This document shows positions 1 through 8,597 of a DNA stretch of 64,000 nucleotides, piece after piece (within the stretch, counting starts at the first letter, position 1; every line of letters starts with the position of its first letter). Origin of the DNA: an uncultured Pelagibacteraceae bacterium (GTDB lineage: Bacteria; Pseudomonadota; Alphaproteobacteria; Pelagibacterales; Pelagibacteraceae); contig CACLYY010000006.1 of assembly GCA_902611265.1 (NCBI GenBank), forward strand, positions 1 through 64,000, read 5' to 3'. Made by a program: the position numbers and the translations under genes. A model generated the notes under the pieces. It was not told the DNA's origin. It saw only the letters and a program-made list of their open reading frames with translations, and made no database searches.

Positions 1-15
1 AATTAAGGAGGATTA

Positions 16-987
16 ATGAAAATTTTAAAAACTTTGTTTTCTATTTTATTTTCTGTCTTGTTAATAGCAAATGTAAATGCTTCTGAAAAGTGGGATATGG
101 CTTTAGCTTACGGTGCGAGTAACTTTCACTCTGCAAATGCAGCAGAATTTGCTAAAAACGTTTCAGAAAAAAGTGGAGGAAAACTAACAATAGTTACACA
201 TCCTGGTGGATCATTATTTAAAGGTGGAGAAATCTTTAGAGCAGTAAGAACTGGTCAAGCACAGATGGGTGAAAGATTTATGTCAGCGTTAGGAAAAGTT
301 GACCCTATTCTTGAAATCGACTCACAACCTTTTTTAGCAACATCATATGACGATGCTATGAAATTGTATCAAGCATCAAAGCCAGCAATCATTGAAAGTT
401 TAAATCAAAAGGGATTAGTGTTTTTATATGCTGTTCCATGGCCTGCACAAGGACTATATAGTAAAAATGAAATCAATAGTGTTTCAGATTTAGAAGGTTT
501 AAAATTTAGAGCTTACAACTCTGCAACAATTAGAATTGCAGAACTTACAGGTATGGCTCCAACAAAAATTGAGGCAGCTGAAATTAGCCAAGCATTTTCA
601 ACTGGTGCAGTTGAAAGCATGATTACATCGCCAACAACTGGTAAAAATAGCAAAATATGGGAGAACGGTGTTAAATATTTTTATGATATTGCTGCCTGGT
701 TCCCAAAAAACATGGTTGTTGCACATAGAGGATCTTGGAATAAGTTAGATGCAGATACTCAACTTTTAATTAAAAGAGAAGCTGCTGCTGCAGAAGAAAA
801 AGGTTGGATGTTGTCTAGAGTTGGCAATATCGAAGATAAAAAAGCTCTAGAAGCTGCAGGAATGGTAGTAGGCAAAGTAAATGCTGATTTAGAGAAACAT
901 TTCCAAAAAGTTGGAAAAAAAATGGCAAAAGAATGGAAGAAAAAGGCTGGCAAAACAGGAGCTAGCGTACTTGCCGCATACAAATAA
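16..987 (+). CDS. dctP: TRAP transporter solute-binding protein, DctP family
   Basis: Periplasmic binding protein that captures an organic acid and hands it to the DctQM membrane pair. A signal peptide covers about residues 1-22, with a hydrophobic core and an N-A|S cleavage site. The 323-residue length is normal for the family. The LKFRAYNS segment places an arginine at R165, the position that binds the ligand carboxylate in DctP proteins. A very strong Shine-Dalgarno (AAGGAGG at 5-11) precedes the ATG, consistent with high expression. dctQ and dctM follow, separated from this gene by a terminator hairpin. The ligand cannot be read from sequence; the nearby 5-oxoprolinase genes suggest pyroglutamate or another small carboxylate (inference). 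Confidence 0.93.
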   Translation: MKILKTLFSILFSVLLIANVNASEKWDMALAYGASNFHSANAAEFAKNVSEKSGGKLTIVTHPGGSLFKGGEIFRAVRTGQAQMGERFMSALGKVDPILEIDSQPFLATSYDDAMKLYQASKPAIIESLNQKGLVFLYAVPWPAQGLYSKNEINSVSDLEGLKFRAYNSATIRIAELTGMAPTKIEAAEISQAFSTGAVESMITSPTTGKNSKIWENGVKYFYDIAAWFPKNMVVAHRGSWNKLDADTQLLIKREAAAAEEKGWMLSRVGNIEDKKALEAAGMVVGKVNADLEKHFQKVGKKMAKEWKKKAGKTGASVLAAYK

Positions 988-1000
988 AATAATTATAATA

Positions 1001-1032
1001 AAAAAGGCCGTTTAAAAAAAACGGCCTTTTTT
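1001..1032 (+). terminator. Rho-independent terminator/attenuator between dctP and dctQ
   Basis: Stem GGCCGTTT (1006-1013) pairs perfectly with AAACGGCC (1019-1026) around an A5 loop. Upstream A residues and the T6 run (1027-1032) make it a textbook intrinsic terminator. The T-run ends one base before the dctQ ATG at 1033, so the hairpin occupies the whole place of a ribosome binding site. It probably makes dctP mRNA more abundant than the distal membrane genes. Confidence 0.9.
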
Positions 1033-1518
1033 ATGTTACAAAAAATTAACAAATCATTAAATAGTCTATATAATTATTCAGGATATATAGCTGCAATTTT
1101 CTTAATTCTAATAGCAGTTTTTATATTAACCGGAATTGCATCTAGAATTTTTGGTTTTTATATAAGGGGTTTAGCTGAATATTCAGGATATTGTATGGCT
1201 GCCTCATCTTTTTTTGCTCTTTCATATACATTCGTAAATGGGGGCCATATAAGAATCACATTATTTTTAGAAAAATCTACAGGTTTTAAAAAAAAATTTT
1301 TAGAAGTCTGGAGCTTAGTCGTCACAACAATATTCGCAGGTTATATGTCATATTATTTTATCAAAATGTTAAAAATTTCATACGAGTTTGAGGAAAGAAG
1401 TGAAGGTGCTGATGAAATTTTAATATGGATACCTCAGTGTAGTGTCGCTATTGGAGCAACACTTTTTTTTATATGTGCCTTTCATTTACTAATCCTAAAA
1501 ATTTATAATAATGATTGA
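1033..1518 (+). CDS. dctQ: TRAP transporter small permease, DctQ family
   Basis: Small membrane subunit of the TRAP transporter, needed with DctM to import the solute delivered by DctP using an ion gradient. The 161 residues contain four hydrophobic segments (roughly 17-37, 50-65, 90-110, 133-155), as usual for DctQ. The start is the ATG that directly follows the terminator T-run, so no Shine-Dalgarno is possible; translation of read-through message may be inefficient. The 3' end overlaps dctM by 8 bases, suggesting coupling. DctQ is poorly conserved, so the call rests on topology and on its place between dctP and dctM. Confidence 0.87.
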   Translation: MLQKINKSLNSLYNYSGYIAAIFLILIAVFILTGIASRIFGFYIRGLAEYSGYCMAASSFFALSYTFVNGGHIRITLFLEKSTGFKKKFLEVWSLVVTTIFAGYMSYYFIKMLKISYEFEERSEGADEILIWIPQCSVAIGATLFFICAFHLLILKIYNND

Positions 1519-2821
1519 AATTTTATTAGCTATTTTTTTTATAACAGTTTTACTACTTTTTTTAAGCACTGGAATATGGGTAGCAATAAGCATGATTGGC
1601 GTTTCTTCTATTGGAATGATTTTATTTACCTCTCGACCAGTTGGAGATGCGATGGCCACAACAATATGGGGCGCATCGTCATCATGGACTCTGACTGCAT
1701 TGCCTCTTTTTGTATGGATGGGAGAAATTTTATTTAGGACTAAATTGTCAGAAAATTTATTTGAAGGGTTGGCCCCTTGGTTGCAGAAACTTCCTGGAGG
1801 TTTAATTCATGTCAATGTTGTTGGATGTGCATTGTTTGCAGCAATATCTGGATCTTCAGCTGCAACAGTTGCCACTGTTGGAAAAATGTCAATTCCAGAG
1901 CTAAGAAAAAGAAAATATCCAGAAAAAATTTTACTTGGAAGTTTAGCGGGTTCAGGCACTTTAGGATTATTAATACCTCCTTCAATTATTTTAATTATCT
2001 ATGGAGTAACTGTTCAGGAGTCTATTGCAAAACTATTTATAGCAGGAATTATTCCTGGAATAATGATTGCTCTAATATTTATGGGTTATGTAATCATTTG
2101 GTCATTGTTAAATAAAAATAAAATGCCCTTAACTGAAGAAAATTATTCATTTTTAAATAAATTAAGTAAATCAAAACAGTTAATACCTGTAATTTTATTA
2201 ATCCTTGGTGTAATCGGCTCTATTTATACAGGAATTGCAACAGCAACTGAGGCTGCATCTTTAGGTGTTGTAGGAGCTTTAATACTTTCTTATTTTCAAA
2301 AAAGTTTGAACTTGAAAACTTTCAAGGAGTCTTTGCTTGGAGCAACAAAGACTTCATGTATGATTGCTTTCATTTTAGCTGGAGCAACATTTTTATCACT
2401 CGCAATGGGATTTACTGGCCTTCCTAGAAATCTAGCTATTTGGATACAAAACATGGAATTATCGCCATACGTTTTAATTTTTGTATTAATGATTTTTTAT
2501 ATAATTTTGGGGATGTTTCTTGACGGAATTTCAGCAGTTGTTCTGACAATGGCAATTATAGAACCTATGATAAGGCAGGCAGGCTTTGATATGATTTGGT
2601 TTGGTATATTTTTAGTTATAGTTGTTGAAATGGCACAAATTACTCCGCCGGTTGGATTTAATTTATTTGTTTTACAAGGTATGGCTAACAAAGATATGGG
2701 TTACATCGCGAAAAGTGCTTTTCCGTTATTCTTGTTAATGATATTTGCAGTAATCTTAATTGTTTTGTTTCCCCAAATAGCATTATGGATGCCTGAGCAG
2801 ATGATACAAAATATAAATTAA
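1511..2821 (+). CDS. dctM: TRAP transporter large permease, DctM family
   Basis: Main translocating subunit of the TRAP transporter. The 436-residue length is typical and about a dozen hydrophobic segments are visible. Family-typical stretches include the GSSAATVATVGK segment near residue 117, GTLGLLIPPSI near 149, and MAQITPPVGFNLFV near 376. It overlaps dctQ by 8 bases. Its stop codon overlaps by 4 bases the stop of the opposite-strand TPR gene, so the two transcripts converge with no intergenic space and no separate terminator. Confidence 0.94.
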   Translation: MIEILLAIFFITVLLLFLSTGIWVAISMIGVSSIGMILFTSRPVGDAMATTIWGASSSWTLTALPLFVWMGEILFRTKLSENLFEGLAPWLQKLPGGLIHVNVVGCALFAAISGSSAATVATVGKMSIPELRKRKYPEKILLGSLAGSGTLGLLIPPSIILIIYGVTVQESIAKLFIAGIIPGIMIALIFMGYVIIWSLLNKNKMPLTEENYSFLNKLSKSKQLIPVILLILGVIGSIYTGIATATEAASLGVVGALILSYFQKSLNLKTFKESLLGATKTSCMIAFILAGATFLSLAMGFTGLPRNLAIWIQNMELSPYVLIFVLMIFYIILGMFLDGISAVVLTMAIIEPMIRQAGFDMIWFGIFLVIVVEMAQITPPVGFNLFVLQGMANKDMGYIAKSAFPLFLLMIFAVILIVLFPQIALWMPEQMIQNIN

Positions 2822-3303
2822 TATTTTGATTTTTTTGTTCCGTCGATAATTTCTTTTAATTCCTGATATTCTTCACAATTACAATTTTTTAAAACTTCCA
2901 ATCTTTCTTTAGCCAAATTTATTCTGTTCGTAACAACATATAGTTCACCTAAGTACTCGTTAATTCCAACATGATTTGGTTCAACTTGCAGACCAAGTAA
3001 GTAATATTTCTCTCCAGCTTCAAAATCTCCAAGTTTTCTAGTTGTAAAACCCAGATAATTTAAAGTATCAGCTTGTAATGGTTTTTTTTTATCTAATTCC
3101 AATAAAATTTTTTGTGCTTTTTTGTATCTTTTTAAAGCTTTGTCCATTTTATCTTTCGATTCATATTTTTTTGCAGCCTCAATCAATTTTACTGCATTTT
3201 TATAACTTGGTTTTTTATCTGACGAACTTGTTCCAGCCGCAAAAGACTGAGCAGCAAAGGTTAAAAGTAAAAATAATATTAAAAATATTTTAGTAATTTT
3301 CAT
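2818..3303 (-). CDS. exported tetratricopeptide-repeat protein
   Basis: A 161-residue protein with an N-terminal signal peptide (about 1-22, ending AQSFA|AG), so probably periplasmic. Residues 35-130 are helical and TPR-like (for example KALKRYKKAQK, then DTLNYLGFTTRKLGDFEAGEKYY), followed by a short tail with a CNC motif near residue 141. TPR proteins are protein-binding scaffolds; no partner can be named. Its ATG overlaps the pxpA stop codon by 4 bases, so it is translationally coupled to pxpA. A specific role in 5-oxoproline use is not established. Confidence 0.75.
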   Translation of the reverse strand: MKITKIFLILFLLLTFAAQSFAAGTSSSDKKPSYKNAVKLIEAAKKYESKDKMDKALKRYKKAQKILLELDKKKPLQADTLNYLGFTTRKLGDFEAGEKYYLLGLQVEPNHVGINEYLGELYVVTNRINLAKERLEVLKNCNCEEYQELKEIIDGTKKSKY

Positions 3304-4073
3304 AAAAATTTAATCATTTTATTTAAAGGTTTCAAATTTAATTTATTCTCTAATAAATTTTGTTTTACAAACTTTGCAGTCTCTAAAGAACTCTGATTAT
3401 CACCATGTATGCAGATGGAGTCAATTTCACAAGGTATTTGTTTACCGCTGTGACAATTAAGGGTTTGGTTTTTGACCATATTCAAAACGTGATTTTTAGC
3501 TTGATTAGGATCAGTTATTAAAGCATGATCTTTGGTTCTGGAAACTAAGGTTCCGTCATCTTCGTAATTTCTGTCAGCAAATATTTCACAAGCAATTTTC
3601 ATATTAAGTTTTTTAGCTGCTATCTCCATTTTCGAACCAGTAGGAACTAAATAAATTATGTCTTTATCTATGTGATATATTGTTTTAGCTAAAGTTTTTG
3701 CTAATTCTAAATCTTCACAAGCCATATTATTTAACGCGCCGTGAGGTTTAATGTGTGAAACTTTTTCTCCTTGAAGACTGGCTATATTCTGTAATATCTC
3801 ATATTGATCAGTAACTAACTTGGTTATTTCACTAGCTGAAAGGTCCATTCTTTTACGTCCGAAATTCTCTGGATCCTTAAATGATGGGTGTGCCCCTATA
3901 CTAACATTATTTTCTTTAGAAATTTTCACTATTTCTTGCATTGTTTGCTCATCACCAGCGTGATAACCACATGCTACATTAGCAGAATTTACAATTTTGA
4001 GTAGCTCAGGATCATTTTCATTTGAATGATGCTTTGATTTTTCGCCTAAATCACAATTTAAATTAATTTCCAT
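3300..4073 (-). CDS. pxpA: 5-oxoprolinase subunit A (LamB/YcsF family)
   Basis: Subunit of ATP-dependent 5-oxoprolinase PxpABC, which opens 5-oxoproline (pyroglutamate) to glutamate. Family motifs are clear: NLNCDLGE at the N-terminus, NVACGYHAGD, GAHPSFKD and HIKPHGALNN. The reading frame stays open to an ATG at 4097, but the family starts at M-x-I-N-L-N-C-D, so the ATG at 4073 is preferred (257 residues, normal length). It is divergent from pxpB, with 27 bases between the chosen starts, instead of lying in one pxpABC operon. It overlaps the downstream TPR gene. Confidence 0.9.
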   Translation of the reverse strand: MEINLNCDLGEKSKHHSNENDPELLKIVNSANVACGYHAGDEQTMQEIVKISKENNVSIGAHPSFKDPENFGRKRMDLSASEITKLVTDQYEILQNIASLQGEKVSHIKPHGALNNMACEDLELAKTLAKTIYHIDKDIIYLVPTGSKMEIAAKKLNMKIACEIFADRNYEDDGTLVSRTKDHALITDPNQAKNHVLNMVKNQTLNCHSGKQIPCEIDSICIHGDNQSSLETAKFVKQNLLENKLNLKPLNKMIKFL

Positions 4074-4100
4074 ACCTAACAGCTTAAAGTATAACATGAC

Positions 4101-4775
4101 ATGATAAAAAATATATCAAATCTTGGTGACGCAGCTTTATACTGTGACTTTGGAAATGATGTAAACAAGGAAATAAATTCAAACGTAATACAATTTTTTA
4201 AAAATATACAGAAAAGCAAAATCCCTGGTGTCATAAATATTACACCAAGTTATAATAAATTAATAGTTAGTTTTGACCTAAACATTACCAACTTTGATAA
4301 AATTAAAACAGAGGTTGAACAATTAAATTTCAAAAATGAAATAGAGAATGTAGGCAAACTCATCAAAATACCTGTCTGCTGTGATAACGATTTTGCTCTA
4401 GATATAAAAAGATTAGAAAAATTATTAAAACTTGAAAAAGAGGAAATTTATAAAAAATTTTTTTCTAAAAAATATTATTGTTATATGACAGGTTTTATTG
4501 CCGGCATGCCATTTTTGGGAGATTTGGATGATTCTTTATATGCTAGACGTTTAGACACACCAAGGGTTAAAGTGCCAAAAAACTCCATAGGCTTAACAGA
4601 GCAATTTTGTAATATTTATACTTTTGAAAGCCCTGGTGGATGGAACATAATTGGAAAAACACCTTTAGATATATTTGATAATAAAAATAATTCCTCACCA
4701 AATTTAATAAATCCAGGTGATACAATATCATTTTTTCAAATATCAAAATCAGAGTTCGAAAAAAAATATGACTGA
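4101..4775 (+). CDS. pxpB: 5-oxoprolinase subunit B (KipI/allophanate hydrolase subunit 1 family)
   Basis: Partner of PxpA and PxpC in ATP-dependent opening of 5-oxoproline. The 224-residue protein carries the family motifs GFIAGMPFLGDLD (about 132-144) and FESPGGWNIIGKTP (about 175-188). The C-terminus overlaps the preferred pxpC start by 8 bases, a typical coupled pair. Some homologues were described as KipI, a sporulation kinase inhibitor of Bacillus; that role is not expected here. The start is set by the close divergence from pxpA. Confidence 0.9.
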   Translation: MIKNISNLGDAALYCDFGNDVNKEINSNVIQFFKNIQKSKIPGVINITPSYNKLIVSFDLNITNFDKIKTEVEQLNFKNEIENVGKLIKIPVCCDNDFALDIKRLEKLLKLEKEEIYKKFFSKKYYCYMTGFIAGMPFLGDLDDSLYARRLDTPRVKVPKNSIGLTEQFCNIYTFESPGGWNIIGKTPLDIFDNKNNSSPNLINPGDTISFFQISKSEFEKKYD

Positions 4776-5715
4776 AAATTATTTTGAAGTTTTAAGACCA
4801 GGTATAAATACAACTTTTCAAGATAATGGTAGAAAAAATTTCTATCATATAGGAATACCTTTTAGTGGTGCGATGGATAATAGAAATTTTGTTATAGCTA
4901 ATGCTCTTTCAAATAATAAAAAAAATAATCCTGTTATAGAATTTGCATTACAAGGGCCAAAATTGAGATTTAAAGGTGATAAAGTTTATTTTAATGTCAC
5001 TGGTGATGTAAACTTTCAAATATTACGAAAAAATAAAATAGAAGAGGGAGTTTGTTATCAAAATATTGTTTTAGAAAATAATGATTGTTTAGACATTATA
5101 TCCACTAATAGGTCTGTTTTTGGTTATTTATCAGTAAATGCATCATTTAAGATAGATTTTTATCTTGATAGCTGCTCAGTAAATACGAAAGCAGAAATTG
5201 GCGCTAATAACGGAAAAATATTGGAAAAAAATCAAATAATTGAAATAGAAAATATAACAAAAAAATATTCTCTGAATAAATTAGATTACATAAATTCAAA
5301 AATTGAGAATATACGAGTGATAAAAGGACCACACTTCGATTATTTTTCTAAAACCGCAAAAGAATTATTTTTTAAAGAGAAATTTAGTGTAACCAAATTG
5401 ACAGATAGAATGGGAATTAGATTAGATGGACCAAAAATTGAAAACATTAAAAATACAAACATTAAATCTGAGGGATTAGTTAAAGGAACAATTCAAATAA
5501 CAGCTGATGGCAACCCAATTGTTATGCTTTCAGATCATGGGACTATCGGTGGTTATCCCAAAATTGGAGTTGTTATAAGCGCTGATTACGATAAGTTAGT
5601 TCAAATACCACCTGGAAGTAAAATTAAATTTAAAGAAATCAATCTAAAAGACGCTGAGACTATTTACAAACTTTATGAAATGGAAACACAAAATTTAATA
5701 TCTAAAACTAAATGA
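4768..5715 (+). CDS. pxpC: 5-oxoprolinase subunit C (biotin-dependent carboxyltransferase-like family)
   Basis: Third 5-oxoprolinase subunit, in the KipA/urea amidolyase-related family. Family motifs PGINTTFQDNGR and GIPFSGAMD lie within the first 45 residues, and SDHGTIGGYPKIG lies near residue 252. An upstream ATG at 4717 is in frame, but it would add 17 residues read through the end of pxpB and not matching the family. The ATG at 4768 (overlap of 8 bases with pxpB) gives a normal 315-residue protein. The next gene, a transporter, overlaps its end by 4 bases, so pxpB-pxpC-transporter is one transcription unit. Confidence 0.9.
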   Translation: MTENYFEVLRPGINTTFQDNGRKNFYHIGIPFSGAMDNRNFVIANALSNNKKNNPVIEFALQGPKLRFKGDKVYFNVTGDVNFQILRKNKIEEGVCYQNIVLENNDCLDIISTNRSVFGYLSVNASFKIDFYLDSCSVNTKAEIGANNGKILEKNQIIEIENITKKYSLNKLDYINSKIENIRVIKGPHFDYFSKTAKELFFKEKFSVTKLTDRMGIRLDGPKIENIKNTNIKSEGLVKGTIQITADGNPIVMLSDHGTIGGYPKIGVVISADYDKLVQIPPGSKIKFKEINLKDAETIYKLYEMETQNLISKTK

Positions 5716-6590
5716 ATTTAATTTCAAAATTACCTGGACCATTATTAATTTTTCTTGGTGCATTTTGTCTTAGTTTTGGAGGTTTAATTGTAAAATCGTT
5801 TGAAGGGTCAACTTTATGGCAAATACTATTTTGGAGACAAGTTTTTTTTATAATCACTGTAACTATATTTTTATACTTTAATTATAAAAAGAATGTATTT
5901 AGCAAAATTTACTTATCAGGAATTCCAGGATTGATTGGAGGCATTATTCTTGGTATTGGATTTAGTAGTTATGTTTTTGCCATGTATAATACTACAGTTG
6001 CAAATACTAATTTTATTATTCAGACGCAAACAATTTTTTTAGCAATTTTTGGTTATTTTTTTTTAAAAGAAAAAATTTCAAAAATCACACTAGCATCAAT
6101 TATCTTAGCAATATCAGGTTTAATACTTATGCTTGGAAATACCCTTTCAAGCGGTCAAATGTCAGGAAATATTGTTGCTTTTGTAATGCCTATTACTTTT
6201 GCAATTTTAATTTTAATTGTAAGAAAATATCCGACTGTTGATATGGTACCTCTTCAACTAGTAGCAGGTGTAGTTGCAATGATTATTGGTTTCTTAGCAT
6301 CAACTAAAATTTCTATATCTATGTACGATATATTTTTAGCATTTATATCAGGCACATTTCAAATTGGGCTTGGTTTTATATTTATAACAATTGGAGCTAA
6401 AAAAACATTATCTGCAATGGTTGGCATAATTATGCTTACAGAAGCAATTCTAGGTCCTTTGTGGGCATGGCTTTTTGTAAATGAAAATCCTTCATTCTAC
6501 GTGTTAATTGGTGGTGGGATAATAATATTTGCAGTTTTCCTACAATTTGTCTCATCATTTAAAGGCGAAAATAAATATAATCCTCAATAA
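5712..6590 (+). CDS. EamA/DMT-family membrane transporter
   Basis: Inner-membrane protein of the drug/metabolite transporter superfamily: 292 residues with about ten hydrophobic helices in two related halves. The SFGGLIVKSF segment at helix 1 and TNFIIQTQTIFLAIFGYFFLKEKI (only its core cited) at helices 3-4 are EamA-like. Substrate and direction are unknown. The ATG overlaps the end of pxpC by 4 bases, so it may move an oxoproline-related amino acid. The next gene begins on the last base of its stop codon. It is one of four EamA proteins in this window. Confidence 0.9.
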   Translation: MNLISKLPGPLLIFLGAFCLSFGGLIVKSFEGSTLWQILFWRQVFFIITVTIFLYFNYKKNVFSKIYLSGIPGLIGGIILGIGFSSYVFAMYNTTVANTNFIIQTQTIFLAIFGYFFLKEKISKITLASIILAISGLILMLGNTLSSGQMSGNIVAFVMPITFAILILIVRKYPTVDMVPLQLVAGVVAMIIGFLASTKISISMYDIFLAFISGTFQIGLGFIFITIGAKKTLSAMVGIIMLTEAILGPLWAWLFVNENPSFYVLIGGGIIIFAVFLQFVSSFKGENKYNPQ

Positions 6591-7828
6591 TGAAATTAGC
6601 AATTATAGGATCTGGTATTTCAGGTCTAAGCTCAGCATACTATCTTTCGAAAAATCATAAAGTTGATCTTTTTGAGAAAGAAGATCACTTTGGTGGACAC
6701 TCTCATACTATAGATATTAAAATTCAAGATAATATTATACCAATAGATATTGGTTTCATTGTTTTTAACAAAAAAACTTATCCTCATCTTATTAATTTTT
6801 TTGAAGAAAATAATATAGCTATAGAGAAAAGTAATATGTCATTTTCAGTATCGGTTAGAGGCTCAGAAATTGAATATTGTGGGAAAGGAATATCAGGAAT
6901 ATTTAGTAATAAATTAAATTTATTTAATATTAAATTTTTAAAAATGTTTTTTACAATAATTGATTTTTATAAAAAAAGTGAAAATAAGAACTTAATTGAC
7001 GAAAATATTAATTTAGGCGAGTATTTAGAGCAATTGAATGTTTCAGATTATTTTATAAAATTTCATATTATCCCAATGGTGTCAGCTATATGGTCAATGC
7101 CACCTTATGAGGCAAAACAGATGCCACTAGGTTTTTTTTTAAAATTTTTTCAAAATCATGGTCTTTTTAAATTAAAAAATAGACCTCAATGGTTCACAGT
7201 TTCAAACAGAAGCAGAACATACGTTGATAAAATACTTAGTAATATAAGTGGTGAATATTTTAAAAATTATCAAATAAATAAAATTAAAAGAATTCAATCT
7301 GGTATTCAGGTTTATTATGGCGATAAAAACGAGTATTTTACTTATGATAAAGTCATACTAGCTACACATGCTGATCAAGCTCTCTCAATAATTGAAGATC
7401 CAAATGAAATTGAAAAAAAGATTTTAAGTAATTTTAAATATAAAACAAATGAAGCTGTCATTCATGAGGATATAAATTTCATGCCAAAAAATAATAAAGC
7501 TTGGTGTTCTTGGAATTCCTCAGTAAAGGCAGAAAACAGTGAACAAAATTCTATTACTTACTGGTTAAATTTATTACAGAATCTAGATATTTCTAAAAAT
7601 ATATTTTTGACATTAAATCCGTATTTAAAAATACCTGAAGAAAAAATATTTAGGAAAGTACAATTTACACATCCATATTTTGATCAAAAAGCTATTGATA
7701 GTCAAAAGGATCTACATTTAATCCAAAATAAAAATAATATTTTATTTTGTGGAAGTTATTTTGGTTATGGTTTTCATGAAGATGGTATAAAATCATCATT
7801 AGATATGATGAAGTATATTAATGCTTAA
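6590..7828 (+). CDS. FAD-dependent amine-oxidase-like protein (COG2907 type)
   Basis: Predicted flavoprotein of 412 residues. The N-terminus is a classic dinucleotide-binding fold: GSGISGLSSAYYLS at 7-20, an acidic strand end (DLFEKE), then FGGHSHTI. The C-terminal FCGSYFGYGFHEDGI stretch is where these enzymes close the FAD site. The family is regularly found beside DUF1365 and a CFA-like methyltransferase, as here. In Rhodobacter sphaeroides, members of such clusters act on methylated unsaturated fatty acids on the way to furan fatty acids; transfer of that role to this protein is inference. It overlaps the following DUF1365 gene by 8 bases. Confidence 0.85.
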   Translation: MKLAIIGSGISGLSSAYYLSKNHKVDLFEKEDHFGGHSHTIDIKIQDNIIPIDIGFIVFNKKTYPHLINFFEENNIAIEKSNMSFSVSVRGSEIEYCGKGISGIFSNKLNLFNIKFLKMFFTIIDFYKKSENKNLIDENINLGEYLEQLNVSDYFIKFHIIPMVSAIWSMPPYEAKQMPLGFFLKFFQNHGLFKLKNRPQWFTVSNRSRTYVDKILSNISGEYFKNYQINKIKRIQSGIQVYYGDKNEYFTYDKVILATHADQALSIIEDPNEIEKKILSNFKYKTNEAVIHEDINFMPKNNKAWCSWNSSVKAENSEQNSITYWLNLLQNLDISKNIFLTLNPYLKIPEEKIFRKVQFTHPYFDQKAIDSQKDLHLIQNKNNILFCGSYFGYGFHEDGIKSSLDMMKYINA

Positions 7829-8597
7829 AAACTCAAAGATTTATATTGGGAAAGTAATTCACAGAAGATTTAAACCTAAAAATCACCATTTTAAATATAG
7901 GGTATTCTCATTGTTAATTGACCTTGATGATTTAGAGGAAATTAATAATAAAATGACGATATTTTCTTATAATAAATTTAATATTATCAGTTTTTTTGAT
8001 AAAGATCACGGTGCACGTGATGGAACATCTTTAAAAAATTGGGTTAAACAAAATTTAGACAATATTGGCATTGATGAAAGCGAAGTCAAAATTAAATTAC
8101 TATGTTATCCAAGAATTTTTGGCTACGTGTTTAATCCTATAAGTGTTTTCTTTATTTACAATAAAGATAACAAAATCATTTCAATTTTCTATGAAGTTAA
8201 AAATACCTTCGGAGAGCAGCATACATATATTTTTAAAACACAAGATACCGAGATTATAAAAAACAGCTGTATAAAAAAATTTCATGTATCACCTTTTATA
8301 GAAATGGAGTGTATTTATAAATTTAGAGTGAACAAACCTTCTGATAAAATATCTGTTATAATAGACCAATCTGATAAAGAAGGTAAATTGTTATTTGCAT
8401 CGCAAGACGGTGTTGTAAAAGATTTTAGTGAAAAAAATTTGTTCTTTTCTTATATTTTTCACCCGTTAATGACATTTAAAGTTATTGTCGCAATCCATTA
8501 TGAAGCATTTAAATTATGGTTAAAAGGAATAAAGTTTATTAAAAAAAAGTTAAAAATTAAAAATAATATTTCAGAAGAAAATAATGAATTTAAATAA
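7821..8597 (+). CDS. DUF1365 family protein
   Basis: A 258-residue protein of the DUF1365 family, recognised from the N-terminal KVIHRRFKPKNHHFKYRVFS stretch, the KLLCYPRIFGYVFNPISVFF core (about 92-111), and FHVSPFIEME near residue 158. Its biochemical function is not known. It is almost always encoded between the COG2907 flavoprotein and the CFA-like methyltransferase, which points to membrane fatty acid modification. A hydrophobic segment near 215-235 may touch the membrane. It overlaps the gene before by 8 bases and the gene after by 14, so the series is translated as one operon. Confidence 0.87.
   Translation: MLKNSKIYIGKVIHRRFKPKNHHFKYRVFSLLIDLDDLEEINNKMTIFSYNKFNIISFFDKDHGARDGTSLKNWVKQNLDNIGIDESEVKIKLLCYPRIFGYVFNPISVFFIYNKDNKIISIFYEVKNTFGEQHTYIFKTQDTEIIKNSCIKKFHVSPFIEMECIYKFRVNKPSDKISVIIDQSDKEGKLLFASQDGVVKDFSEKNLFFSYIFHPLMTFKVIVAIHYEAFKLWLKGIKFIKKKLKIKNNISEENNEFK

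Noticed and set aside
1777-2115. A 112-codon open frame inside dctM, same strand
   Set aside because: Cysteine-, tryptophan- and serine-rich low-quality sequence in a shifted frame of a clearly conserved permease; a frame shadow.
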